From: Pseudomonadota bacterium
GTDB taxonomy: Bacteria; Desulfobacterota; BSN033; G020346125
Assembly: GCA_030673585.1 (NCBI GenBank)
Contig: DAOVIU010000137.1
Location: forward strand, 1 to 5,223
Length of the DNA stretch: 5,223 bases
Direction of reading: 5' to 3'
Below are positions 1-5,223 of the stretch, piece by piece (the stretch's first letter is position 1; the number at the start of each line of letters is the position of its first letter). Made by a program: the position numbers and the translations under genes. The notes under the pieces are model-generated. The model was not told the DNA's origin and made no database searches. It saw nothing but the letters and a program-made list of their open reading frames with translations.

Positions 1-140
1 AACTGATGGATAGCGTAATGGCAGGGCTAAAGAAGGATAAACGGTTGGACAAAATTATAGACGACCTCATAAAGAAGAAAGTCAATCCCTATTCGGTGGT
101 GGAAAAGATATTGGATGAGGAGTTAAAACGGAGCTCGTGA
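1..140 (+). CDS. meaB: MeaB/ArgK-type GTPase, 3' end only (methylmalonyl-CoA mutase chaperone)
   Basis: The reading frame enters from the left edge (first full codon at base 3) and ends at TGA 138-140, giving the last 45 residues of a protein. They form a charged amphipathic helix region followed by a VNPYSVVEKILDEEL segment. MeaB/ArgK G3E-family GTPases commonly end in this way, with an Asn/Asp-Pro-Tyr turn and a short final helix in the C-terminal dimerisation arm. The GTP-binding motifs lie outside the window, so the call rests on this tail and on context. In this family MeaB binds methylmalonyl-CoA mutase, couples GTP hydrolysis to adenosylcobalamin delivery and guards against inactivation. 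Its stop codon is 24 bases before the carboxyltransferase start, consistent with one transcript. A different protein with a similar helical tail cannot be strictly excluded. Confidence 0.78.
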   Translation, partial: LMDSVMAGLKKDKRLDKIIDDLIKKKVNPYSVVEKILDEELKRSS

Positions 141-164
141 TACCCACAAAAGGGGGAATGGCCT

Positions 165-1715
165 ATGGGAATCGGAAAAATGAGGGAGGAACTTGACCGA
201 AGAAACCGGGAAGCCCAGCTAGGCGGGGAAAAAGACCGGATTGATAAGCAGCACTCGGCCGGAAAATTAACGGCCAGGAAAAGAATTGAGCTCCTCCTGG
301 ACAAGGGAACCTTTGTGGAGCTCGACCGCTTCGTAATCCACCGATGCAGGGATTTTGGCATGGAAAACAGAAAATTTCTCGGCGATGGTGTCGTAACCGG
401 ATATGGGAAAATAAATGATAGGCTCGCCTTTGTCTTCGCCCAGGATTTCATCGTCTTTGGGGGCACCCTGAGCTTAACCGTGGCCGAAAAGATATGCAAG
501 GTGATGGAACTGGCGATGAAGAACGGGGCTCCCTTCATCGGCATCAATGACTCAGGTGGGGCAAGGATACAGGAAGGGGTGGGAAGCCTAGCGGGATATG
601 GGGATATTTTCCTCAGGAACACCCTGGCCTCTGGAGTCATCCCCCAAATATCGGTCGTCCTCGGGCCTTGTGCGGGAGGTGCCGTCTATTCCCCCGCCCT
701 TACCGATTTCGTATTCATGAGCAAGAAAAGCAGCTACATGTTCATCACGGGGCCCAAGGTGGTCAAGGCCGTAACCCATGAGGATGTGACCGAGGAGGAT
801 CTCGGGGGTGCCATGACCCACAACATAAAAAGCGGCGTTGCCCATTTTGCGGGTGAGGACGATGAGGACACAATTCGCATGGTGAAAGAGCTCCTCAGCT
901 ATCTCCCCCAGAACAACCGGGAAAAACCTCTCTCCGTTGACTGCACAGACGACCCTCAGCGGACCGACGATTTCCTTAAGACGGTGATCCCCGATGACCC
1001 CAAAAAACCCTACGATATCATTGATATCGTCCGAAGCGTGGCAGATGAGGGTCACTTCTTCGAGGTCCATAAGTACTTCGCCAGGAATATCGTCATCGGT
1101 TTCGCCAGGCTCAATGGAATGCCTGTCGGCATCGTCGCCAATCAGCCCAATTTCCTTGCCGGGTGCCTTGATATCGACGCCTCAATTAAGGGGGCCCGCT
1201 TTGTGCGATTTCTGGACGCCTTCAATATTCCCATCGTCACTTTCGAGGACGTTCCAGGATACCTCCCGGGTACCGCACAAGAGTTCGGGGGGATCATCAG
1301 AAATGGCGCCAAACTCATCTATGCCTATTCGGAGGCGACGGTGCCGAAGATTACCGTGATCACCAGAAAGGCATATGGAGGGGCTTACTGCGTGATGTCC
1401 AGCAAACATCTGCGAGGAGATATCAATTATGCCTATCCTACCGCGGAGATCGCCGTGATGGGTGCCGACGGGGCCGTACCCATCATTTTCAAAAAGGAAA
1501 TCGAGGGAGCCGATGATCCGAAAAAGAAAAGGGACGAGTTGGTAACCGAGTATATGGAAAAATTTTCCAATCCCTACCGGGCGGCCGAACTGGGATATGT
1601 CGACGAGGTGATCAAGCCCGAGGAGACGAGGGCGAAGCTCATCGCGGCTTTAGAGATGTTGAAGAATAAGGTGGATTCCAATCCGCCGAAAAAACACGGA
1701 AACATGCCGCTCTGA
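165..1715 (+). CDS. pccB: Acyl-CoA carboxylase beta subunit / methylmalonyl-CoA carboxyltransferase (PccB/MmdA family)
   Basis: A 516-residue cytosolic carboxyltransferase of normal full length for the family. It moves a carboxyl group between carboxybiotin and propionyl-CoA/methylmalonyl-CoA. The N-terminal half has the acyl-CoA-binding signature [10 protein letters not shown] (129-138) and the oxyanion-hole glycine pair in [11 protein letters not shown] (167-177). The C-terminal half has [20 protein letters not shown] and the second oxyanion segment AYGGAY (403-408), followed by SSKH and [14 protein letters not shown]. The protein ends KKHGNMPL, a common tail in PccB/MmdA proteins. The ATG at 165 has AGGGGGA (151-157) seven bases upstream; the next in-frame ATG (180) has no better site. 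Residue 409, the known acyl-CoA selectivity position, is Cys rather than Asp. No biotin carboxylase, biotin carrier or decarboxylase membrane subunit is in the window, so carboxylase, decarboxylase and transcarboxylase roles are all possible. Neighbouring mutase and epimerase genes argue strongly for methylmalonyl-CoA as substrate. Confidence 0.95.
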   Translation: MGIGKMREELDRRNREAQLGGEKDRIDKQHSAGKLTARKRIELLLDKGTFVELDRFVIHRCRDFGMENRKFLGDGVVTGYGKINDRLAFVFAQDFIVFGGTLSLTVAEKICKVMELAMKNGAPFIGINDSGGARIQEGVGSLAGYGDIFLRNTLASGVIPQISVVLGPCAGGAVYSPALTDFVFMSKKSSYMFITGPKVVKAVTHEDVTEEDLGGAMTHNIKSGVAHFAGEDDEDTIRMVKELLSYLPQNNREKPLSVDCTDDPQRTDDFLKTVIPDDPKKPYDIIDIVRSVADEGHFFEVHKYFARNIVIGFARLNGMPVGIVANQPNFLAGCLDIDASIKGARFVRFLDAFNIPIVTFEDVPGYLPGTAQEFGGIIRNGAKLIYAYSEATVPKITVITRKAYGGAYCVMSSKHLRGDINYAYPTAEIAVMGADGAVPIIFKKEIEGADDPKKKRDELVTEYMEKFSNPYRAAELGYVDEVIKPEETRAKLIAALEMLKNKVDSNPPKKHGNMPL

Positions 1716-1751
1716 TTTCCCCACATGGAATCGATGCAGAGCATGCGAATT

Positions 1752-1775
1752 AGGCCTCGATAGGAATTGAGGCCT
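1752..1775 (+). terminator. Hairpin after the carboxyltransferase gene, terminator-like but with a poor U-tract
   Basis: AGGCCTC (1752-1758) and GAGGCCT (1769-1775) form a perfect 7-bp stem. It extends inward by a G-U, an A-U and a U-A pair, leaving an AGGA tetraloop (1762-1765), so ten pairs in total. It starts 36 bases after the stop codon at 1713-1715. The following bases are CTTAAACTGG, with only two consecutive Ts, so this is not a classic intrinsic terminator. It could instead attenuate transcription, block 3' exonucleases or mark an RNA processing site. Confidence 0.5.
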
Positions 1776-1810
1776 CTTAAACTGGGAAAAGGAGCTCTGA
1801 GCGCGAAATC

Positions 1811-1850
1811 ATACAGTCTTGCAGTGCTGCAGTGCTGCAGTCATACGGTT
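1811..1850 (+). repeat. Array of five degenerate 8-bp units, copy 1 (consensus YTGCAGTG)
   Basis: Five consecutive octamers fill these 40 bases. The middle three (1819-1842) are near identical: TTGCAGTG, then CTGCAGTG, then CTGCAGTC. The first (ATACAGTC) and last (ATACGGTT) are diverged, and AGGG follows. A second array with the same period, order and ending lies at 3685-3716. The units contain CTGCAG palindromes. There is no reading frame across the array. It lies in the 285-base gap between the carboxyltransferase and mutase genes, which otherwise holds only the hairpin at 1752-1775 and an AT-rich stretch near 1920-1946. Confidence 0.8.
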
Positions 1851-1934
1851 AGGGCACTGGACATTCTATTAAGGTGTCGGTCAAAGTAATGCCCGAGGCG
1901 CTTCTGGCGGTGGAGCGAATTTTAGAATGGTCGA

Positions 1935-1946
1935 AAAAATATTTTT
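1935..1946. other. AT-only palindrome upstream of the mutase gene
   Basis: AAAAATATTTTT is a perfect 12-bp palindrome in an AT-rich stretch (about 1919-1946), 54 bases before the mutase start codon. It could be part of an upstream regulatory region or a flexible or curved DNA element. I could not find a convincing -35/-10 pair beside it, so no promoter is called here. Confidence 0.3.
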
Positions 1947-2000
1947 GAGCAGCGAAGAGCAAAAAAACCGCCGCTAACGTATAGGCAAAAGGGAGGGACC

Positions 2001-3662
2001 ATGAAGGCCAAAAGGGATCCCGGACAGGAGGTAAAGAGGTGGGGGGAGACCACCTTATCAAAAGCTCTGGCCCGATTTCCCGAGAGAAGGGAAACCTATA
2101 AAACTACCTCTGATATCGAATTGCAGCGGCTTTACAGTCCTCTAGACCAGGAGGGTTTCGATTATTTCGCACAATTGGGCTTTCCGGGTGAATACCCCTT
2201 TACAAGGGGAGTACAACCAACCATGTACCGGGGGCGATTCTGGACCATGAGGCAATATGCAGGGTTTGCCACGGCGGAGGAGACCAACAAGCGCTACCGA
2301 TATCTGTTGGATCACGGCCAGACCGGTCTCAGCATGGCCTTTGACTTGCCAACCCAGATCGGTTACGATTCCGATCATCCCTTGAGCACCGGAGAGGTGG
2401 GTAACGTCGGCGTCGCCATCGATACCCTTGCGGACATGGAGACCGTATTTGTGGGTATCCCCTTGGACAGGGTATCCACCTCCATGACCATCAACTCAAC
2501 GGCAGCCATCCTGCTGGCCATGTATATCGCCGTGGCTGAAAAACAGGGGGTGAAGCCGGAGTCCCTCAGGGGGACCATTCAGAACGAGGTCCTCAAGGAA
2601 TACGTGGCTCGGGGAACCTATATCTTTCCCCCGCAGGAATCCATGAGGATTGCGACGGATATCTTCGCCTTCTGCAAAGATCATGTTCCCCAGTGGAACA
2701 CCATCAGCATCAGTGGCTATCACATGAGAGAGGCTGGTTGTACTGCGGTCCAAGAGGTTGCCTTCACCCTGGCCGATGGCATCGCCTATGTGGAGGCCGC
2801 CATCAAGACGGGAATGGATGTGGATTCCTTCGCCTCCCGGCTCTCCTTCTTCTTCGGCTGTCACAACAACATCTTGGAGGAAATAGCCAAGTTCAGGGCG
2901 GTGCGCAGGCTCTGGGCTCGGATCATGAAGGAGCGATTTGGCGCCAAGAAGGACGGCTCATGTATGCTCCGTTTTCACACTCAAACGGCGGGATGCACCC
3001 TCATCCCCCAGCAGCCCGACAACAACATCATCCGGGTAACGCTTCAGGCATTGTCGGCTGTGCTGGGGGGAACCCAATCCCTCCATACCAACTCACGGGA
3101 CGAAGCCTATGCCACTCCCACTGAGGATTCCGTAACCATCGCCCTGAGGACTCAACAGATCATCGCCACCGAAAGCGGCGTAACGGATATCGTGGACCCT
3201 TTGGCGGGTTCCTATGCAATTGAGAAATTGACCGATGAAATCGAGGTTAGGGCCCTCGAATACATAGAAAAAATTGATTCCATGGGAGGTGCCATAAAGG
3301 CCATCGAATCCGGATTCATGCAAGATGAAATCCTCAATAGCGCCTATGCCTATCAGAAGTCCATCGAGAATAAGGACCTCACCATTGTTGGGTTGAACGA
3401 ATTCATTACCGAGGAAGAACCCCTCAGGGATATTCTGAAGATAGACCCCGAGGTGGAGAGATATCAGAGGGAAAAGCTGGCCAGGGTCAAAACGGAGAGG
3501 GGCCCCAACCGGGTCCGGAGGACGTTGGAAGACCTGAGAGAAGCGGCGGAGGGAGCCGGGAATGTCGTCCCCCCCGTTTTGGATGCGGTAAGGGCCTATG
3601 CCACTGTTGGGGAGATATCTGATACGTTGAGGGATGTTTTCGGGGAATATCGGGAAAGCTAA
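2001..3662 (+). CDS. mcmA1: Methylmalonyl-CoA mutase, catalytic (substrate-binding) subunit, separate-subunit type
   Basis: A 553-residue TIM-barrel subunit that rearranges (R)-methylmalonyl-CoA and succinyl-CoA by a radical mechanism, working with the B12-binding subunit encoded next (3828-4229). No cobalamin domain is fused: the protein ends with [16 protein letters not shown], where single-chain mutases continue into the B12 domain. Active-site segments are TMY (74-76), RQYAGF (84-89), GTIQN (191-195), VARGTY (202-207), SGYH (238-241) and RFHTQTAG (324-331). By alignment from memory with the Propionibacterium enzyme, Y86 matches Tyr89, R204 matches Arg207, and Y240/H241 match Tyr243/His244. 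The Tyr and Arg are the methylmalonyl-specific pair; isobutyryl-CoA mutase has Phe and Gln there. Overall length and several segments resemble IcmA more than the long fused mutases. The ATG at 2001 follows AAGGGAGGG (1989-1997) with a short 3-4 base spacer; the N-terminal RRWxE..L-type opening fits the family. Confidence 0.95.
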   Translation: MKAKRDPGQEVKRWGETTLSKALARFPERRETYKTTSDIELQRLYSPLDQEGFDYFAQLGFPGEYPFTRGVQPTMYRGRFWTMRQYAGFATAEETNKRYRYLLDHGQTGLSMAFDLPTQIGYDSDHPLSTGEVGNVGVAIDTLADMETVFVGIPLDRVSTSMTINSTAAILLAMYIAVAEKQGVKPESLRGTIQNEVLKEYVARGTYIFPPQESMRIATDIFAFCKDHVPQWNTISISGYHMREAGCTAVQEVAFTLADGIAYVEAAIKTGMDVDSFASRLSFFFGCHNNILEEIAKFRAVRRLWARIMKERFGAKKDGSCMLRFHTQTAGCTLIPQQPDNNIIRVTLQALSAVLGGTQSLHTNSRDEAYATPTEDSVTIALRTQQIIATESGVTDIVDPLAGSYAIEKLTDEIEVRALEYIEKIDSMGGAIKAIESGFMQDEILNSAYAYQKSIENKDLTIVGLNEFITEEEPLRDILKIDPEVERYQREKLARVKTERGPNRVRRTLEDLREAAEGAGNVVPPVLDAVRAYATVGEISDTLRDVFGEYRES

Positions 3663-3681
3663 CGCCTCCGGTTCGGAGGCG
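3663..3681 (+). terminator. GC-rich hairpin directly after the mutase stop codon, no U-tract
   Basis: CGCCTCCG (3663-3670) and CGGAGGCG (3674-3681) form a perfect 8-bp, GC-rich stem with a GTT loop, beginning at the base after the TAA stop (3660-3662). No T-run follows (GCTCTGCGG), so simple intrinsic termination is unlikely. The position suggests an mRNA-stabilising or processing element, or partial attenuation between the two mutase subunit genes. Confidence 0.5.
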
Positions 3682-3684
3682 GCT

Positions 3685-3716
3685 CTGCGGTGTTGCAGTG
3701 TTGCAGTCATGCGGTC
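3685..3716 (+). repeat. Array of four degenerate 8-bp units, copy 2 (consensus YTGCAGTG)
   Basis: Four octamers fill these 32 bases. The first is CTGCGGTG, the two middle ones are TTGCAGTG and TTGCAGTC, and the last is ATGCGGTC, followed by AGGG. Unit length, unit order and the trailing AGGG all match the array at 1811-1850. Beyond AGGG the two gaps keep weak similarity (ACATTCTATTAA in copy 1, ACATCTTAATTC in copy 2), so the repeated element may be somewhat longer than the array. It sits three bases after the hairpin at 3663-3681, in the 165-base gap before the B12-binding subunit gene. Confidence 0.8.
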
Positions 3717-3827
3717 AGGGTTTTGCACATCTTAATTCTCATAGGAAGTAAATTGGCTCTGAGAGTTTCTTTTCAACGTTCCCGGAGATCTTAACTTGAC
3801 CGAACGAAGACTTTAAGGAGAGAATCC

Positions 3828-4229
3828 ATGAAAGGGGAAAGGAAAATTCGAGTACTCATAGCAAAGCCGGGATTGGACGGACACGATCGGGGTGCCAAGG
3901 TCATCTCGAGGGGCCTGCGGGATGCCGGCATGGAAGTGATCTATACGGGTATTCGGCAAACCCCGGAACAAATTGCAGCCACGGCCATCCAAGAGGGAGT
4001 CGATCTCGTCGGGCTGAGTTGCCTCTCTGGCGCCCACAATCACCTCTTTCCACTGGTTGTCGAGGCTCTCAAGGAGAAAAATGCGGGGGACATTCCCGTC
4101 TTCGGAGGAGGCATCATCCCCATAGATGACATACCTGGGCTGAAGAAATCCGGCATCAAAGAAGTCTTTCAGCCCGGGACAACCATCGGGGACATCGTTC
4201 AGTTTATCGAGAAGGTCATCCAGCGCTAA
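3828..4229 (+). CDS. mcmA2: Methylmalonyl-CoA mutase, cobalamin-binding subunit
   Basis: A 133-residue stand-alone B12-binding domain, the usual size for the small subunit of two-gene acyl-CoA mutases. It carries the base-off/His-on motif DxHxxG as D17-G18-H19-D20-R21-G22, where H19 is the lower cobalt ligand, preceded by the conserved Lys at K13. The SxL motif is S64-C65-L66, and the nucleotide-tail glycines are in GGGII (93-97). By family knowledge it folds as a Rossmann-like domain holding adenosylcobalamin and docks on the barrel of the catalytic subunit encoded just upstream. The ATG at 3828 has a strong Shine-Dalgarno AAGGAG (3815-3820) seven bases upstream. The gap from the catalytic gene is 165 bases, long for two subunits needed in equal amounts, and it contains a hairpin and an octamer array. 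The epimerase gene follows 38 bases later. Nothing in the domain looks broken. Confidence 0.95.
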   Translation: MKGERKIRVLIAKPGLDGHDRGAKVISRGLRDAGMEVIYTGIRQTPEQIAATAIQEGVDLVGLSCLSGAHNHLFPLVVEALKEKNAGDIPVFGGGIIPIDDIPGLKKSGIKEVFQPGTTIGDIVQFIEKVIQR

Positions 4230-4246
4230 AAGGGATCTTTCAGACC

Positions 4247-4266
4247 TCAACAAGGGAGGTTGTTGA
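4247..4266 (+). promoter_or_regulatory. Hairpin presenting the epimerase Shine-Dalgarno sequence in its loop
   Basis: TCAACAA (4247-4253) and TTGTTGA (4260-4266) are perfect reverse complements. They enclose the six-base loop GGGAGG (4254-4259), which is the core Shine-Dalgarno of the epimerase gene. The start codon at 4268 begins two bases after the stem. The stem has only two G-C pairs, so it would be weak and may simply hold the ribosome-binding site exposed, or act as a mild temperature- or ligand-sensitive element. The structure is read directly; any regulatory role is inference. Confidence 0.45.
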
Positions 4267-4267
4267 A

Positions 4268-4678
4268 ATGGTAAAGCGGATTGATCACATAGCGATTGCG
4301 GTACATGACATCGATGAGGCGGCCAAATTCTATACGGATATGCTAAAATTGGACCTTTCCGGTGTGGAAGTGGTCAACGAACAGAAGACCAAGGTCGGCT
4401 TTCTGAAAATCGGGGAGAGCAATATCGAACTGGTTCAACCCGCCAGCGACGATTCCCCCCTCGTCAAATTTCTGGAAACCAGGGGCCCCGGGATTCACCA
4501 CATCTGTCTCGAGGTAGATGATATCCAAGGGGAGGTAGAGGAATTGAAGAAACGGGGAGCCCGGATGATCGATGAAAAACCCCGTCCAGGAGCCCATAAG
4601 ACACAGGTGGCCTTTATTCACCCTAAGAGTTCAGGAGGGGTTCTCATCGAGTTAAACGAGCTGCCTGAGGACCATTAA
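4268..4678 (+). CDS. mce: Methylmalonyl-CoA epimerase (VOC superfamily)
   Basis: A 136-residue vicinal-oxygen-chelate protein of normal epimerase length that interconverts (S)- and (R)-methylmalonyl-CoA, linking the carboxyltransferase product to the mutase substrate. Two beta-alpha-beta-beta-beta modules are recognisable: residues about 4-57 (DHIAIAVHDIDEAAKFY, then NIELVQP) and about 74-130 (GIHHICLEVDDI, then GGVLIELNE). Aligned from memory to the Propionibacterium enzyme, the divalent metal ligands are H7, E54, H78 and E128; Glu replaces the Gln at the second position, which is common. FLETRGPGIHH and FIHPKSSGGVLIEL are hallmark epimerase segments that separate it from glyoxalase I. The ATG at 4268 is preceded by AAGGGAGGT (4252-4260), which sits in a small hairpin. 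The gene follows the B12-binding subunit by 38 bases and is probably cotranscribed with it. It is the last pathway gene in the window. Confidence 0.95.
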   Translation: MVKRIDHIAIAVHDIDEAAKFYTDMLKLDLSGVEVVNEQKTKVGFLKIGESNIELVQPASDDSPLVKFLETRGPGIHHICLEVDDIQGEVEELKKRGARMIDEKPRPGAHKTQVAFIHPKSSGGVLIELNELPEDH

Positions 4679-4700
4679 AATACCCCATAAATAATACAAG

Positions 4701-4800
4701 CAAATTCTAAATACTAATTTCCAAACCCTAAACAAATACAAAGCACTAATGATCAAATGACCAAAACATTGAGGATTTAGATATGTGTATTTAGGATTTG
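4701..4800. repeat. AT-rich imperfect inverted repeat of CTAAA / TTTAG motifs
   Basis: The outer arms CAAATTCTAAATAC (4701-4714) and GTATTTAGGATTTG (4787-4800) pair at 13 of 14 positions plus one G-U. Six bases further in on both sides, 4721-4729 and 4772-4780 match at 7 of 9. About 42 bases lie between. The left half carries CTAAA (4707, 4728) and the right half TTTAG (4776, 4790, and again at 4813 beyond the arm), so motif polarity flips in the middle. TTTAGGATTT occurs twice (4790-4799, 4813-4822), and AGGATTTAATCCT (4816-4828) is a further small palindrome. It lies in the 231-base gap between the epimerase and acyltransferase genes and is far more AT-rich than the flanking genes. It looks like a copy of a dispersed non-coding intergenic repeat; it could also end or stabilise the upstream transcript. 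No ORF or clear promoter is visible here. Confidence 0.65.
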
Positions 4801-4909
4801 GAGCGAAGCGACTTTAGGATTTAATCCTTGTTTGAATTATATGCAACTATTTGAGACAGCACATACGGATATTGTTTGAATCCCCTGCCCTCTGCAAGCG
4901 GCGAAGGTA

Positions 4910-5223
4910 ATGAAAAGGGAAATCAAAAAGTTTAAGAGAGACGTCCTCTATTTCTTGTTTCTTGCAGCCATGGGGATCACCGGCCTCCTTTCCCGGGGTG
5001 TCGCCCTAAAAATGGGGGAACTTTCGGGCCGATTGGCCTTCTACCTCCTCCGAAAACTCCGGAGGAGGACCATTGGAAACCTTACCATGGCCTTTCACGG
5101 GGAGAAGAGCAACCGAGAAATTATGCAATTGGCCAGTGACGTCTTTGCAAACCTGGGAAAGAATGCCCTTGAGACTTCAGTCCTCAACAGGTGTGATCCC
5201 CAGGAAATCAACAGAATCATCAT
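4910..5223 (+). CDS. LpxL/HtrB-family lipid A acyltransferase (lysophospholipid acyltransferase), 5' part
   Basis: The first 104 residues of a gene that runs off the right edge. A basic N-terminus (MKREIKKFKR) precedes a hydrophobic segment (about 12-27) that should anchor the protein in the inner membrane. Then comes the family-typical stretch: RLAFYLLRKLRRRTIGNL (41-58), MAFHGEKSNREIMQLASDVFANLGKNALE (60-88). Kdo2-lipid A lauroyl/myristoyl-transferases share this RR..I.NL..AF pattern followed by a helix ending in NxG....E. The catalytic HxxxxD/E motif would come later and is not seen, so LpxL, LpxM and related acyltransferases cannot be told apart. The ATG at 4910 is the first start after the in-frame stop at 4877-4879; its GAAGG (4903-4907) is only two bases away, a weak site. 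It is separated from the propionate genes by 231 bases and an AT-rich repeat, so it probably belongs to a different transcription unit concerned with outer-membrane LPS. Confidence 0.8.
   Translation, partial: MKREIKKFKRDVLYFLFLAAMGITGLLSRGVALKMGELSGRLAFYLLRKLRRRTIGNLTMAFHGEKSNREIMQLASDVFANLGKNALETSVLNRCDPQEINRII

Noticed and set aside
588..1070. Open frame of 160 codons on the - strand inside the carboxyltransferase gene
   Set aside because: It lies wholly antisense to a gene with unmistakable family motifs and its translation resembles no protein I know; it is a codon-bias shadow. The same applies to - strand frames at 89-640, 2496-2864, 3093-3728, 3813-4253 and 4343-4621.
1725..1763. 12-codon ATG-initiated mini-ORF just after the carboxyltransferase gene, ending in the hairpin
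   Set aside because: No Shine-Dalgarno precedes it and there is no run of regulatory codons that would suggest a leader peptide.
1811..1850. Octamer array considered as a small CRISPR array
   Set aside because: Units are 8 bp and contiguous with no spacers, which is not CRISPR structure.
1989..2000. Doubt about the mutase start codon because of the short Shine-Dalgarno spacing
   Set aside because: The N-terminal sequence from 2001 already matches the normal start region of the family, and no better-placed start was seen nearby.
1849..2061. 70-codon - strand frame across the gap before the mutase gene
   Set aside because: It overlaps the mutase start, has no recognisable domain, and covers the octamer array edge and AT-rich stretch. 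A small antisense gene cannot be excluded but nothing supports it.
2693..3124. + strand frame of 143 codons overlapping the mutase gene in another register
   Set aside because: Low-complexity, His/Gly/Gln-rich translation fully inside the mutase gene, with no sign of an independent start site; also a shadow. The + strand frame at 994-1359 inside the carboxyltransferase gene is rejected for the same reason.
3723..3754. Possible promoter (TTGCAC with TAAATT downstream) before the B12-binding subunit gene
   Set aside because: The spacing is about 20 bases and the -10 match is poor; not better than chance. A TTGACC at 3796 also lacks a -10, since the Shine-Dalgarno falls where it would be.

Overview
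The window is a block of a bacterial chromosome carrying most of the methylmalonyl-CoA pathway, which interconverts propionyl-CoA and succinyl-CoA. All genes are on the + strand. The order is: 3' end of a meaB-type GTPase gene (1-140), biotin-dependent carboxyltransferase / acyl-CoA carboxylase beta subunit (165-1715), methylmalonyl-CoA mutase catalytic subunit (2001-3662), separate B12-binding mutase subunit (3828-4229), methylmalonyl-CoA epimerase (4268-4678), and then, after an AT-rich repeat, the 5' end of an LpxL/HtrB-type lipid A acyltransferase gene (4910 to the window end).

What kind of organism: the lipid A acyltransferase points to a Gram-negative, LPS-making bacterium. A split (two-gene) mutase clustered with meaB, carboxyltransferase and epimerase is typical of anaerobes such as sulfate reducers and syntrophs of the former Deltaproteobacteria. 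That placement is inference from gene content and general protein style; the sequence alone does not fix the taxon.

How the genes work together: the carboxyltransferase makes or decarboxylates (S)-methylmalonyl-CoA. The epimerase interconverts the S and R forms. The two-subunit mutase rearranges (R)-methylmalonyl-CoA to succinyl-CoA using adenosylcobalamin. MeaB protects the mutase and gates its cofactor loading. The set can run towards succinyl-CoA (propionate oxidation) or towards propionyl-CoA (propionate formation). No biotin carboxylase, biotin carrier or membrane decarboxylase subunit lies in the window, so the direction and the partners of the carboxyltransferase are open.

The proteins are ordinary members of known families; I do not see an undescribed multi-gene system. 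The interesting material is in the gaps. The two long gaps inside the cluster (1716-2000 and 3663-3827) share one architecture: a perfect or near-perfect hairpin just after the stop codon, then a short array of degenerate 8-bp units (consensus YTGCAGTG) ending in the same degenerate unit and AGGG. The epimerase gene has its Shine-Dalgarno sequence exactly in the loop of a 7-bp perfect inverted repeat. The gap before the acyltransferase gene holds a 100-bp imperfect inverted repeat built from CTAAA/TTTAG motifs. Two residue-level points also stand out: a Cys at the position known to set acyl-CoA choice in carboxyltransferases, and methylmalonyl-type specificity residues on an isobutyryl-CoA-mutase-like scaffold. 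No RNA genes, CRISPR arrays, insertion sequences or convincing promoters were found.
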